A stretch of 64,000 bases of DNA from Andrena cerasifolii. Taxonomy: Eukaryota; Arthropoda; Insecta; Hymenoptera; Andrenidae. Below, piece after piece: positions 9,213-20,377 of the stretch. The position numbers were made by a program, and so were the translations under genes. The stretch is from positions 310,001 to 374,000 of the forward strand of contig NC_135121.1 in the NCBI RefSeq assembly GCF_050908995.1, given 5' to 3'. Every line of letters starts with the position of its first letter. The stretch's first letter is position 1. The notes under the pieces are model-generated. The model did no database searches and was not told the DNA's origin. It worked only from the letters and a program-made list of their open reading frames with translations.

Positions 9213-12200
9213 TTGCAAGCTTTGAAATCATTAAATGAACCCGTCGACTCGTGGGATTCTATGATTGTACATCTCATTGCAACAAAATTTGATGCCGTAA
9301 CTAAGCGTGAGTGGGATAAGCGAGTAATGAAGATTGCTGATAGGTTAACATGGAAACAAATGGCAGAGTTTTTGGAATATCAATGCAAGTATTTACAAAG
9401 ATCTGCCGTGGATAAACCAGTTGCACCGCACGCGCCAACGAAATCGTCAAATAAGCCATGTCCGGATGCTAGGCGTGAGCGTCCGGCGAGTATTGCATCG
9501 TATGTAGCGAGAACTTTTGAGAAATGTCCTCTGTGCACTGAGGAACATGCACTGTATGGGTGTGGCCAATTCCAGAGACTGACACCCGTAGAACGTAGTA
9601 GTAAGGTTCGACAAATGAACCTTTGTTTTAATTGCCTGCAACCGGGGCATCGAAACAAGTTTTGTACACGCGGGTCTTGTAGAAAATGTGGCAAAAAACA
9701 CCACACGGCGTTACATTTTGAAACTCCTGCATCGCCCCGCGTAGCCGAGGCAGTGACCCGCGACCTCAGAGTAGATGCGAATGCAACGCCTGCGGTACCT
9801 GTGACTCGTGTTTCCTTGGCAGGTACACATTTTTTCTCGGACGGATTATACGTGCTATTAGCAACCGCGATCGTTGATTTGGAGAATAGTCAGGGTAGAA
9901 AACATAAATGTAGGGCACTTCTAGATCCGGGTTCACAATCCCATTTCTTGACGGAGGAATTATCCACAAAATTAGGACTATCTTGTCATCCATTTACTGG
10001 AACGTTTTCAGGAGTAGCACGCCAATTATGTACGATTGATAATTGGACTCAAACAAAATTGTATTCACGGTTCACTTCTTTTGAGACATCTCTGCGGTGT
10101 TTAATACTTCCAAAGATAACAGACGACCTCCCTAACGTATCATTAAAACGAGATGCAATACCTATTCCGTCAAATTTGAAGTTAGCAGATCCGCACTTTT
10201 ATGAAACGGGAAAGATTGACGTGTTGCTGGGTGGTGGGTTGTTCTGGAAATTATTATGCGTGGGCCAACAGGATCTAGGATCAAATTATCCGGTAGTCCA
10301 AAAAACGCAGTTAGGCTGGATAGTTGCGGGTGGTATGTGTCTGTGTCCGCGATACGAACGGCCGAAAATTGCGTGTCACATGATTACAAATGAGGATTTG
10401 CAAGCTCAATTGCAGAAGTTCTGGGCCGTGGAAGAAGGGGCTACGTGCCACGATAAGACTGCGAATGGCGAGTGCGAGCAATATTTTCGGGACACGACAA
10501 CGCGAGACGCAAGTGGACGATTTGTTGTTAGAATTCCATTTAAAGCGGAGGTTAGAACACTTGGAGAGTCGCGTAAGATGGCGGAGAAACGTTTGTATTC
10601 GGTTGAACGTAAACTCCGGAAGAATGTCGGATTAAGAAGGGAATACGTTGCATTTATGCAAGAATATCAAGATTTAGGACATATGACACGAATTGATGGT
10701 AGTCGGGAAACTACATCAGGATATTATCTTCCACATCACGCGGTGTTCAAACAAACTAGCACAACGACTAAGCTCCGCGTTGTCTTTGATGGTTCGGCGA
10801 AAACCACAGCGGGAGTTTCGGTAAATGAAGTACAAAAAATAGGGCCGACGGTACAGGATACATTGTTGGCAATCGCACTACGTTTCCGATGGCATAGGTA
10901 CGTCCTGTCGGCAGACGTGGAAAAAATGTATCGACAAATACTTATTGCACCAGACGAACGATGTTATCAAAAAATCTTATGGCGACCCGACGATACTTTT
11001 CCAATCCAAACGTACGAACTAAACACGGTCACATACGGGACAGCTTCCGCGCCGTTTTTGGTAACGATGGCTCTTACTCAACTAGGCGAGGATAATGCTG
11101 TGACCTTTCCAGCGGCAAGTCGGGCGATAATCAAAGATTTTTACGTAGACGACTTGTTAACTGGCGCGAATACAATTGACGAAGTTAGATTATTACGACA
11201 ACAAATTTCACAGATTTTGAGCACCGCGGGGTTCAGGTTGCGAAAATGGGCGTCAAACGATCCGCGTACTTTAGATAAACACAGCGACCATCTACAACGG
11301 GTGGAGATCAAAGCCGACAAAGATCCAAAAACTTTGGGTCTTTTGTGGGTAATACAGGACGATTCATTACGGTATTCCGTTACGACTTTGTCTCCGCAAC
11401 GCATATCCAAACGTAGCATCTTATCGGAAATATCAAAGATTTTTGATCCTCTCGGTTTGGTAGGTCCAGCGACAATTCGGGCAAAAATTATTCTACAAAG
11501 GTTGTGGCAACTTAAAGTATCTTGGGATGAATCGTTACCACAAGATGTACACACGGAATGGGAAGGGTTTCAACGCCAATTAACTTCGCTCAATGAAATC
11601 AATATTCCGAGGCGCGCAACGTTCGGGATAAATGACAAGGTCGAGCTTCATGGTTTTTGTGATGCCTCCGAGAAGGCATATGGAGCGTGCATCTACCTGA
11701 GGTCCGTGGATGAAAACGGTCAAGGGACTGTCCGCTTGCTATGCGCAAAGAGTCGGGTAGCTCCACTGAAGGTAATTACATTACCGCGGTTGGAATTATG
11801 TGGAGCGTTGTTATTGGCACAATTAGCTGATAAGGTAAAAACTGCGCTAGACATCACATCAATCCGGGAATATTACTGGTGTGATTCTACTATTGTTCTC
11901 GCGTGGATTAGGGCTCCGTCAGACAGATGGAAAACGTTTGTCGCGAATCGAACGACAGAGATCCAGCGATTAACCACCGTGAATTGGTTTCATGTTAAGT
12001 CGGAAGAGAATCCGGCCGATATCATATCTCGGGGTATTCAACCAACGGCATTGCAGGGCACTGGATTGTGGTGGTACGGTCCACCTTGGTTATCCAAGGA
12101 TGCTGGATGCTGGCCCACTCCAGTTGAGTCTTGTGAAGAAGCTCCAGAGTTCAAGGAGCCATGCGTGTTATCCGGAACTGCCAATAACGGGTGCGAATTG

Positions 12201-13754
12201 TTCGACAGATACTCATCGTATATGCGATTGATACGAGTCACGGCGTATTGTCTGCGTTTCATACGTAATGCACATGCATCAAAGGGGTCTGCATCCACGA
12301 GTACGAGGAAAGGGGGTGTAACTATTCGGGATAAACTTCTAACGGTTCAGGAGTTAGAAGATGTACGAATCAGATTACTGAAATTCGCTCAACAAGACGC
12401 GTTTTCTGTGGAATTGCATGATTTACGAAAAACAGGAACTATACCGAAATTAAGTAGATTACGGTCATTGAATCCTTTTCTTGACAAAAACGGAATTATT
12501 CGTCTAGGCGGTAGATTAGCGAACGCGAGAATCTCGTATGATGAAAGACATCCAATAATCTTACCATCAAAGCATCCGTTCACGAACTTGATTGTTCTGC
12601 ATGAACATTCGCGATTGCTTCACGCGGGGTGTCAGTCAGTAACTGCGTCTCTTCGTAGGAAATATTGGCCACTTTCATGCAGGAGCGTTGTAAGGAACCT
12701 CTTACGGAAATGTATAAGGTGTTTTCGTGTCAAACCACACACCGAAAATTATATGATGGGAAACTTGCCGGTGTCACGCGTGACTCCGTCCAGGGCTTTC
12801 TCTACCTGCGGGGTTGACTATGCAGGTCCGTTCTCGATACGGGAGAAATCACGCTGTCGGGTGATAATCAAGGCATACTTATGTGTGTTTGTTTGCTTTG
12901 CAACTAAGGCGGTCCATCTCGAGTTAGCTTCTGATCTCACTACCGAAGCTTTCCTTAACTCACTACGCCGATTCATAGCACGCCGAGGTCAAAGTAGTCA
13001 CATTTTCTCGGATAATGGTACCAATTTCGTCGGAGCTCGTAATGAGTTGAGGGATCTCGGGATCTTATTGTCAACCAATGAGCACCGATCGCAGATTTCC
13101 GATTTCTGTACTACGGAAGGTATACAATGGCATTTTATACTTCCCCACGCACCTCATTTTGGCGGTCTGTGGGAAAGTGCTGTAAAATCGGCAAAATACC
13201 ATTTGAGGCGAGTGGTCGGACAAATGAGTTTAATATTTGAGGAATTCTATACAGTTTTAACGCAGGTCGAATCGTGCATGAATTCTAGACCTTTGTGTCC
13301 ATTGACCGACGATCCATCCGACCTCACTCCTCTCACACCTAGTCATTTCCTTATCGGTGGCTTAATGACGTCTTTGCCAGACCCTGATCTCCGAGATGTT
13401 AAACCAGCTCGGCTGATTAGATATCAACATCTGCAGTACATGTTGCAGCATTTTTGGGCGAGGTGGCAGAAGGAGTATTTGCATCAACTCCATCAGCGGA
13501 CCAAATGGCGGATCAGCACGCCAGCTAAATTTGATCCAGGGACGCTGGTAGTCGTCAAGGACGATAACACCCCACCTCTCAAATGGCACATGGGGAGGAT
13601 CGTTGAAGTTCATCCTGGCAAGGATGATATCACACGTGTTGTCAGCATCAGACTGTCTGACAGCATTGTCAAGCGCCCAGTGACAAAGATTTGTATCTTG
13701 CCATTAGATGACGACGCAGAAGGACGATCCGAAGAACCCCAGTCAACCATGTAG
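9213..13754 (+). CDS. pol: BEL/Pao polyprotein: zinc knuckles, protease, RT, RNase H, integrase
   Basis: A 1513-residue open frame (true continuity starts about 9166). In order: zinc-binding Cys/His clusters at residues 105-168 including CFNCLQPGHRNKFC; aspartic protease motif LLDPGSQSHF near 236-245; reverse transcriptase with LSADVEKMYRQIL and catalytic FYVDDLLTGA near 641-650; an RNase H-like region with LHGFCDASEKAYGA; an integrase HHCC zinc region near 1130-1172; and a DDE core with CGVDYAGPF, FSDNGTNFVG near 1265 and GLWESAVKSA near 1318. The C-terminal DUF5641-type tail has VVVKDDNTPP. All catalytic residues expected for the family are present. Apart from the gag frameshift this looks capable of encoding active enzymes. 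Confidence 0.95.
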   Translation: MQALKSLNEPVDSWDSMIVHLIATKFDAVTKREWDKRVMKIADRLTWKQMAEFLEYQCKYLQRSAVDKPVAPHAPTKSSNKPCPDARRERPASIASYVARTFEKCPLCTEEHALYGCGQFQRLTPVERSSKVRQMNLCFNCLQPGHRNKFCTRGSCRKCGKKHHTALHFETPASPRVAEAVTRDLRVDANATPAVPVTRVSLAGTHFFSDGLYVLLATAIVDLENSQGRKHKCRALLDPGSQSHFLTEELSTKLGLSCHPFTGTFSGVARQLCTIDNWTQTKLYSRFTSFETSLRCLILPKITDDLPNVSLKRDAIPIPSNLKLADPHFYETGKIDVLLGGGLFWKLLCVGQQDLGSNYPVVQKTQLGWIVAGGMCLCPRYERPKIACHMITNEDLQAQLQKFWAVEEGATCHDKTANGECEQYFRDTTTRDASGRFVVRIPFKAEVRTLGESRKMAEKRLYSVERKLRKNVGLRREYVAFMQEYQDLGHMTRIDGSRETTSGYYLPHHAVFKQTSTTTKLRVVFDGSAKTTAGVSVNEVQKIGPTVQDTLLAIALRFRWHRYVLSADVEKMYRQILIAPDERCYQKILWRPDDTFPIQTYELNTVTYGTASAPFLVTMALTQLGEDNAVTFPAASRAIIKDFYVDDLLTGANTIDEVRLLRQQISQILSTAGFRLRKWASNDPRTLDKHSDHLQRVEIKADKDPKTLGLLWVIQDDSLRYSVTTLSPQRISKRSILSEISKIFDPLGLVGPATIRAKIILQRLWQLKVSWDESLPQDVHTEWEGFQRQLTSLNEINIPRRATFGINDKVELHGFCDASEKAYGACIYLRSVDENGQGTVRLLCAKSRVAPLKVITLPRLELCGALLLAQLADKVKTALDITSIREYYWCDSTIVLAWIRAPSDRWKTFVANRTTEIQRLTTVNWFHVKSEENPADIISRGIQPTALQGTGLWWYGPPWLSKDAGCWPTPVESCEEAPEFKEPCVLSGTANNGCELFDRYSSYMRLIRVTAYCLRFIRNAHASKGSASTSTRKGGVTIRDKLLTVQELEDVRIRLLKFAQQDAFSVELHDLRKTGTIPKLSRLRSLNPFLDKNGIIRLGGRLANARISYDERHPIILPSKHPFTNLIVLHEHSRLLHAGCQSVTASLRRKYWPLSCRSVVRNLLRKCIRCFRVKPHTENYMMGNLPVSRVTPSRAFSTCGVDYAGPFSIREKSRCRVIIKAYLCVFVCFATKAVHLELASDLTTEAFLNSLRRFIARRGQSSHIFSDNGTNFVGARNELRDLGILLSTNEHRSQISDFCTTEGIQWHFILPHAPHFGGLWESAVKSAKYHLRRVVGQMSLIFEEFYTVLTQVESCMNSRPLCPLTDDPSDLTPLTPSHFLIGGLMTSLPDPDLRDVKPARLIRYQHLQYMLQHFWARWQKEYLHQLHQRTKWRISTPAKFDPGTLVVVKDDNTPPLKWHMGRIVEVHPGKDDITRVVSIRLSDSIVKRPVTKICILPLDDDAEGRSEEPQSTM

Positions 13755-14023
13755 GCTTGATGTCTAGCCGATGCAGGAGTTGTGTTGTGATATGGACACT
13801 TGTAAAACTTTAACAATTAATCGATTACTTTACCACGCATCTTATGTCAATATTTGTTACGACGTGTAATGTCCAAAGACTTTTAGGCTAATTTTTTTTT
13901 TGTGTCTACGACTTGTCATTTTTTTCTTCTTTATGTACTTGACATTTGTGATGTTTTATATCACTACTGTATATTAGCATTCTACGATGTCTGTTGAACG
14001 CGATGCGTTCAAGGTGGGCGGCA

Positions 14024-14705
14024 TGTTAAGGATTCGAAAGGCGAAGGGGTTTATGATGCGGACGTGCTCTCTTCGCTATTTTCGAACTTAAATTTTCATT
14101 AGCGCGACTTTTGCAGCTGTTAAACATCTGGCATCATAAACAGGGGAAAGCTCCAAATCCCAGGTATGCCGGGTCTTGGAGTTTCTCCTGGTACTCAATA
14201 GTGATTGCCGCATCATAAACCCCCTGGACAGGTCGCGCACGTGAGGGTCGTTTCTGCCGCGGGACCTTGGGGCCTGTCTCGGGGTCTCGGTACGGTGTCT
14301 CCCACTGCATTTGTTCATTTGGAAAGGTGGGCGGAGTATTGGTAAAATCCAGGAAAACGCCCAACGTGTCACCTTAAGGACACTGATTGGAAAGCAAATA
14401 TTTCCGCCCTGAACGGACCTCCGTAGCAGACCAGGTGGTGGGGAAAACCGAGGTTTCGTTAGAGGGTACGCGGCGAAGGAAGAGCAGAAATCAAACCAGC
14501 AAAATAAGAAAAGGTTCTCGGCTCTTGTCGGCCTTGGAACCGGCCATACACGTTTTGTAAAACACATTTGTAATACATATTCTTTAAATACATTTTACAT
14601 ATATTTCGACCATAGTAACGGTCATTTATAATAAATATTATTGGTCAAAATCAAGCGTTGTTACTGAACCAGCAGTGTATACACGTAACAATTATGCTAA
14701 AAACA
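14024..14705 (+). repeat. 3' LTR of the BEL/Pao element
   Basis: Begins TGTTAAGGATTCG after the GGTGGGCGGCA tract, which may act as the polypurine primer, and ends TGCTAAAAACA. It is followed by the GTATC target duplication. Confidence 0.93.
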
Positions 14706-14940
14706 GTATCCATTTTCGTACGATTAGAAGTTAGGTTATATGCATTTTAGGCATACATTGACTACGAACTGTTGGGAACAGTATACATTTACTAAATTAA
14801 CGCTTTTACAGTAACACATACATCACTTGAAATCGCTGTCGTATTTATGTTATAATTATATAGCCACATTATTGGAAATAAAAAAAGAGAGATTGAAACT
14901 TTTTTACTAATACGGCACTCCACATTTTCAGAACATGGAT

Positions 14941-15330
14941 ATTACAGTACAGTATTTCCTCGTTAGCGACTCGATTTTGTGTACACGATACCGACTCTTC
15001 GCTATCCCCACCACTTTTGTCTCACTCTTGCCCGGCGAAAGCTGGAGCGAGATGGAACGAGAGCGAGCGAGAGGCACTGAAACTGAGCGAGGACGGTACG
15101 GACCGACGACGCGTTGATGTTTTGTCTCGCTCCGTCCTTCGGATGCCTGACATTCTGTCCTTTGCGCTTGCGACCATCGCGCACGCTCGCCGCGCACGCA
15201 GTGTTCCATCTCGTTCCCCCCTCCGGCCAGAAAGAAGCGAGAAACGAACACTCGGAATTAGGGTTCTGTTCACGATACCGACTCAACGCCGGTCCCGACC
15301 AGCGAGTCGCTAACGAGACAATACTGTAAT
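14941..15330. mobile_element. MITE-like element with about 30-bp inverted ends
   Basis: The ends ATTACAGTA...CGTTAGCGACTCG (14941-14975) and its inverted form CGAGTCGCTAACGAG...TACTGTAAT (about 15303-15330) enclose about 390 bp that is richer in GC than its flanks. There is no transposase ORF. Overlapping open frames here are chance readings of both strands. Confidence 0.65.
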
Positions 15331-15843
15331 TATTTGAAATATTGCTCTTACTATTATTCTTTTTTATTCTTCCGACTATTGTATAGAACATATAATAAAA
15401 ATAAGTCTCCAAATCAATCAACATTTGACTCCCTCATCATTTTTGTAAACCTTTACGGTCCTATCTCCTAAGTTAAATAGTCCTTAGTTAATGTTTAAAA
15501 TGCAGACAGGGTTAAAAAAAAAATAAAACAACATAAAATAATAGATGTGACTTATTCTAATTTCACTTAGCAAATATCTATATTGAAAATAGGAAAACGT
15601 TTTTGTTTAGAGCGTAAAGTTTAAATTACAACACAATCGACTGGTGAAATCCAGGGCACAGTGTAAAGGAATTTGAGCAGAAAGAAAAGAAAATTCGACA
15701 CTGTATCATGTTTGCTCACATTATGATCAGGAAAGTGTTATCAATATTTGAAAAAAAAATGTTTATGCAGAAAAAACTAAAAGTAAAATTTTTAAGCCGT
15801 TATTGTTATTGAAAAATTGTTGTGTATCTGCAGGGTTGCCAGC
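15331..15843. other. no gene seen; AT-rich spacer
   Basis: AT-rich sequence without a convincing open frame, tandem repeat or terminal inverted repeat. Confidence 0.6.
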
Positions 15844-15990
15844 AACATTAGGCAGGACCACTTATTTAGCGGAGAGGAACACCCACAGGAGTGGTGGGAA
15901 TGTGTGCGTTAGCAACGTCTTCACGCATGCGTTACCACCACTCCTATAGGTGTTCCCCTTCCGCTAAATAAGTGGTCCTGCATAATGTTT
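15844..15990. repeat. near-perfect palindrome, foldback element
   Basis: AACATTAGGCAGGACCACTT at the left is mirrored by AAGTGGTCCTGCATAATGTT at the right. The arms of about 60 bases include CTTATTTAGCGG and the block CCACAGGAGTGGTGG, with a spacer of about 20 bases that contains GCATGCG. It would form a strong hairpin. It is probably a small non-autonomous foldback/MITE. Confidence 0.75.
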
Positions 15991-16131
15991 TTTGTGACAA
16001 CGACAAAAGTAACCGCGAGCCACCGCGAGCAATCGGAGAATACTGTTCGCTGAATACCTATATCTACTTACTCAGGAATGAAGTAAATATATTGAACTAT
16101 CTATCCAGCAGATTTAGTTTCTTTCTTTCAT

Positions 16132-16756
16132 TCCTAACCTTGTGTGGCCTTGAAGGTCATAGTGTACCGTATGGTTAAATTTGTCTTGACAGTCGCTTTC
16201 ATATTGGGTAATCAAATATATAGCATTCCATTTAAAAAACTAAAAGTCACCCTCGTTTCAAGGAAAATATTGCGAACACCAAAAATTGAGATATCTTATT
16301 ATGTTTTATATAAAAAACAGAAAGAGTTTTCCTCCTACAGTTTTTTTTTTCAAATACTTACCATTTTTGAGAATCCTGTATAAGAATATCAGGTATAGCC
16401 GCTTGGCCGCTGCGAGTACCGCACGGCCCGACCAGTCGAACCGGTGCTGGGCGACGCAACGTCAACTTTCGGCAAATTTTACAGGGCCAATTTTAAAATG
16501 CCATATTTTTGAAAAATTGTCCATCAAGGGGAAGAATATATCTATAGTCTGATTTTTTCAGATTTTTAAAATCGCGCCCGATGTTAAAAACCTGCATTTG
16601 TTTAAAATAATTGCACAAAAATGGTTCAATTTTTTTTTTAAACTGAATTAATTTTTTCTAAAAACTTCAATGTCTTCTCTAAAAGCACCGTAAAGCTCAT
16701 CTCCATCCGTTTACTACTTCCATAGCTATAATGTATTGAAAAAAAGTTAGTACTTA
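16132..16756. repeat. left arm of the 3.3-kb inverted-repeat element
   Basis: Inverted relative to 18810-19434 with many scattered differences, so the element is not young. Confidence 0.7.
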
Positions 16757-17310
16757 AGGGGGTAGACACGGGTAATGCAGTGCGCTGTATACCGACATAA
16801 TCTGGCCCGAAACAGGTTTAGTAGAATACGTTTTTCGTTCTTATATGAGCGAATTTTGGGCCGAGCGAGGTCTTATTCGAAAGAGGAAGGTTCAGTGCAG
16901 CGCGCTCTGGTCATGGCTCGACGAGATTGTGTTGATATCTAATAATCTGAGTGTTCAAAGTAGTGCAAAAGTCGACAAAATACACCCGCATGAATCTAAG
17001 TATTTTTAGGTCACTAAAAGAGTTTTGTGACTCAAACGATGACTAGAGCGCGCTGCACCGAACCTTTCTCTTTCGAATGAGAGAGAAAGGTTCACCCAGT
17101 CCAAAATCTGCTCATATAAGGACGAAAAGCGTATTCTCGTGTCTGCACTCCCAAATATGAATTCCGCCATATTGGCGATAATACAGAGCAAGTCACGTGA
17201 CAAATTTAGTTCAGCTAGTGGATACGAGATGGCGCCTACTTGGGAGGACTGCTAACGTCGAATCATAGCAAAACTGAAGCGATAGCTGGATATACGAGCC
17301 ACAATAAAAG
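16754..17310. mobile_element. TTAA-edged repeat, second copy, with internal palindrome
   Basis: Starts TTAAGGGGGTAGACACG. It contains two inverted blocks: GTTCTTATATGAGCGAATTT with TCTTATTCGAAAGAGGAAGG on one side, and CCTTTCTCTTTCGAATGAGA with AAAATCTGCTCATATAAGG on the other. It sits exactly at the inner border of the left arm of the 3.3-kb element. It shares its right half with 7045-7356. Confidence 0.6.
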
Positions 17311-18809
17311 CTTTGCAAAGCGTTTGTCGAAAAATAGAAAGTATCGAGAAAGGTAAGTTACGTGTTGTGGTACAGATTAGTATGAAGTTACAGTTTGTGA
17401 TGTAGTAGTAGCAGCACGGTATTTTGCTGTTTATAATACAGTATTATTCATATTCTTCAAATACGTATACTAACTTTGACACTTTACGTACACATATTCT
17501 ATGCTACGCCCACCGCAACACATGCCATTATTTTACCCCGCTTGCACCACTCGTTCCCATTCGTACGTTCATCATTGTATAATTAATTAATAATCCGATG
17601 TATACCGTGTTTGGATTCATTTTTATGAGAAAACTGGGAGCAGTACGTTCCTGAAACTTTCGAGCCGATGGGACGGAATGTAGAAATTTTAAATTTCATT
17701 ATATATGTTATACAAATTATATGCGTTTTGTTATTATAAAACGTTCAAATTACATATACGCGTTTCGTTAGATATGCTTCCTTTATAATGCAGTTGTGAT
17801 TATTTCAATCGTTGTAAGTAGTTTTCAATGGATAAAAAATGTAATTCCGATTTTATTTCTGTGATGTAGAAGATAATGTTTAAAATTAGCAACAGTCATC
17901 GATGCTTAACAATTCGATGTTGAGCATATGTAGTTACTTGTTGAATACAAAATATGTACACATTGCTTCTGCTTTTGTGGGTTTTTGACCGCAATATGTA
18001 CGTCCATATGTGTACCTTTAGCGAAATTGTCTCATTGAAAAGCCCAGTCTTCAGGTGAAGTCAGACGGCGAGTCGGCTCGGCTCGCCCAGGCTCGGCGAG
18101 TCGGCTTCAGTATAAGCTATATATCAAAAGTGCTCAATTGTATCACGAATTGTTAGTATTTTCAATAATGGATTGCAGAGGTACAAATCAAGTTCAAACA
18201 TGAGTATTTTAATTTCCAATGAACAGAATTAAAATATAATCATAAAAATGATGGAATTTTTCAATAACTTTCGTTGGAAAAGCTCTAGTATCCAGGAACC
18301 TCATCGAACCTATTTGTGCTATTTGCTTTATAGAGTACATATTCAAAAGTAATAGCGGAAAATATTTGCAACTCTCCATAATTTTTAAACATAATTAAAA
18401 TAATTCTATCGCCAAATAAGATGATGTTAGGAGCTAAAATGTGCAATTAATTCTAAATAACGTGGTTATAAATAATTTTTCTCTACAAAACACAGTTCAT
18501 ATTCGCTTTCTGCATTCTGAGAAACTCCAAGTTTTTTAATTAATATTTTAGCAGATTGCCTGTTTAGCGCTCATCTTTTATTTGACGATTTATTCCAATA
18601 AATTCTTATTCGAAAAAACATTCATTCGTTTTTCTCGAATAACTTCATTTTATTCGTAACTTTTATCCACGCGAAATCGGGCACATTTTGGAGTAATATT
18701 TCCGATATGGCTCAAATTTGAATATGTTGTAGTCTTTAGGGATGTATACACATATCTCGAAGGATTTTTGAAATTTTTGAAAAATGTAGATTTTACAGCT
18801 GTTTGAAGG
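17311..18809. other. no gene seen; AT-rich interior of the 3.3-kb element
   Basis: AT-rich, with no ORF that looks like protein. One GC-rich patch at about 18060-18110 repeats the word GGCGAGTCGGCT. Nothing else could be supported. Confidence 0.55.
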
Positions 18810-19434
18810 TAAGTGCTACCTTTTTTTCAATAAATTATAACTATGGTAGTAGTAAACGGGTGTAGATGAGATTTATGGTGATTTGTAGAGAAGACATTGA
18901 AGTTTTAAGAAAAAATTATTTCTGTTTTAAAAAAATAAAAGTTAGACCGTTTTTGTGCAATTATTATAAACGAATGCAGTTTTTTAACATCGGCCGCGAT
19001 TTTAAAAATCTGAAAAAATCAGACTATAGATATATTCTTCTCCTTCATGGTCTAATTGTCAAAAATATAGACATTTTAAAATTGGCCCTGTAAAAATTGT
19101 CGAAAGTTTAAGCTGCGTCAAATCACACCGGCTCGACTGGCTGAGCCGTGCGGTACTCGCAGCGGCCAAGCGGGTATATCTGCTATTCTTATACAGTGTT
19201 CTCGAATATGGTAAGTATTTGAAAAAAATTGAAGAAGGAAAACTTTTACTGTTTTTTATACACAACATAATACGGTAACTCAAATTGGTGGTCGTAATAT
19301 TTTCCTTGAAACAAAGGTGACCCTCAGTTTTTTAAATGGAATGCTATATATTTGATTATGCAATATGAAAGCGACTGTCAAGACAAATTCAACCATATGA
19401 TATACAATGACCTTCAAGGCTACACATGGTTAGT
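18810..19434. repeat. right arm of the 3.3-kb inverted-repeat element
   Basis: Inverted counterpart of 16132-16756. Its outer end reads CTACACATGGTTAG, against CTAACCTTGTGTGG at the left. Confidence 0.7.
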
Positions 19435-19530
19435 GTTGAAGCGTGAGTGAAACATGAGTAGAACGCGAGTGTTGGAAATGCACATCATTTTGTATCCTAT
19501 GGAAAATATCCTATTTAAGGATAGGTTTTT

Positions 19531-20008
19531 TGTAACAGCACTGGTCGATTGTCGACCAGATGACGGCTTCGCAGACCTGGGTAGGGGTCATAAAGCACGG
19601 CGAGAGGGGTACGTGGCGAGCGGCTATGCGCGACTTTGGGGAAATCCCAAGCGTCTTTTCCTTTCGGGTAGCAGTGACTCCCGCGCAATTTTTCGCGGTT
19701 GTTTCAGAACCAATCAAATGGCCAGTGTAAGCGTCAGTTTTTTCGGCGCTAGCAGCGACGGCGTTTTCGCTTTCGTGCTTTCTTTAGGGTAAGCGGGTGA
19801 CGCTATGGTCACTTCTGAACGATCGCTCAGACGAGCTACACCAGTCAATCTGTTAACTCAAGTTATTCTTCCTAATATAGTTTAGTTGTATTTTGCGTGA
19901 ATCATTGATTATATTTATTTTGTTGTACCTTCCCGCACAAACGACAGTCCATACATATTTGTACGTAAACGGTTCGGCAAATACGTACGAGCATTTGCGT
20001 ACTCAACA
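19531..20008 (+). repeat. 5' LTR of a second, decayed BEL/Pao element
   Basis: Begins TGTAACAGCACTGG and ends GTACTCAACA, followed by AATTGGTCCTTC. The first nine bases of the primer site of the intact BEL/Pao element, TGGTCCTTC, are kept. The matching 3' LTR is missing because the element is truncated near 23530. Confidence 0.6.
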
Positions 20009-20377
20009 AATTGGTCCTTCAACTTGTTTTGGAGTATCATTTTTGGACTTCAACGTTTGCGGAGTGCAACACTTCGGACTTCCATTCACCGGGCATCAAA
20101 CCACGGTCTTGAGGGAAGTCGGAGCAACACTGGTCATAATAGAGGGGCCTACAACGAACTATTGGAGAAGAATTCAGCAGGACCACGAAGCGGCCGTTCG
20201 GACAGCAACTTTCCGACGGAACAGTGGCATCATCTGCATCTTTTCGTTACTGAGGATCGTTTTGGCAAAGTCGAACTTCAGCTTTCATTCGGGACTGCAA
20301 ATCACTGCTTGGGTGAGTACAGCGAATCACTATCCTTGTATACCTAGTCCCATTTTTACGCTTCAATTTCAATAAAT

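Larger units (their letters stand above)
7379..14705 (+). mobile_element. complete BEL/Pao LTR retrotransposon
   Basis: LTRs at 7379-8060 and 14024-14705 are both 682 bp and differ at only about seven sites by eye. A 5-bp target duplication GTATC lies at 7374-7378 and 14706-14710, as expected for BEL/Pao. A primer site at 8062 and a long gag-pol follow. One frameshift in gag is the only visible lesion, so the insertion is recent. It landed beside the TTAA-edged repeat. Confidence 0.95.
16132..19434. mobile_element. 3.3-kb non-autonomous element with long inverted repeats
   Basis: The left arm 16132-16756 and right arm 18810-19434 are inverted copies about 625 bases long. Shared blocks include GTCTTGACAGTCGCTTTCAT, GGAATGCTATATATTTGA, a GC-rich GCGGCCAAGCGG core and CCGTTTACTACT. 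The interior holds a later TTAA-edged insertion (16754-17310) and AT-rich DNA. No transposase or other plausible ORF lies between the arms, so the family is unknown. Confidence 0.7.

Noticed and set aside
17006..17203. Short frame shared by the two TTAA-edged repeats
   Set aside because: The shared peptide reflects the repeat itself. It is short and not extended in either copy.
20000..20375. Frames in the leader of the second BEL/Pao element
   Set aside because: They lie between primer site and gag start and contain no family motif.
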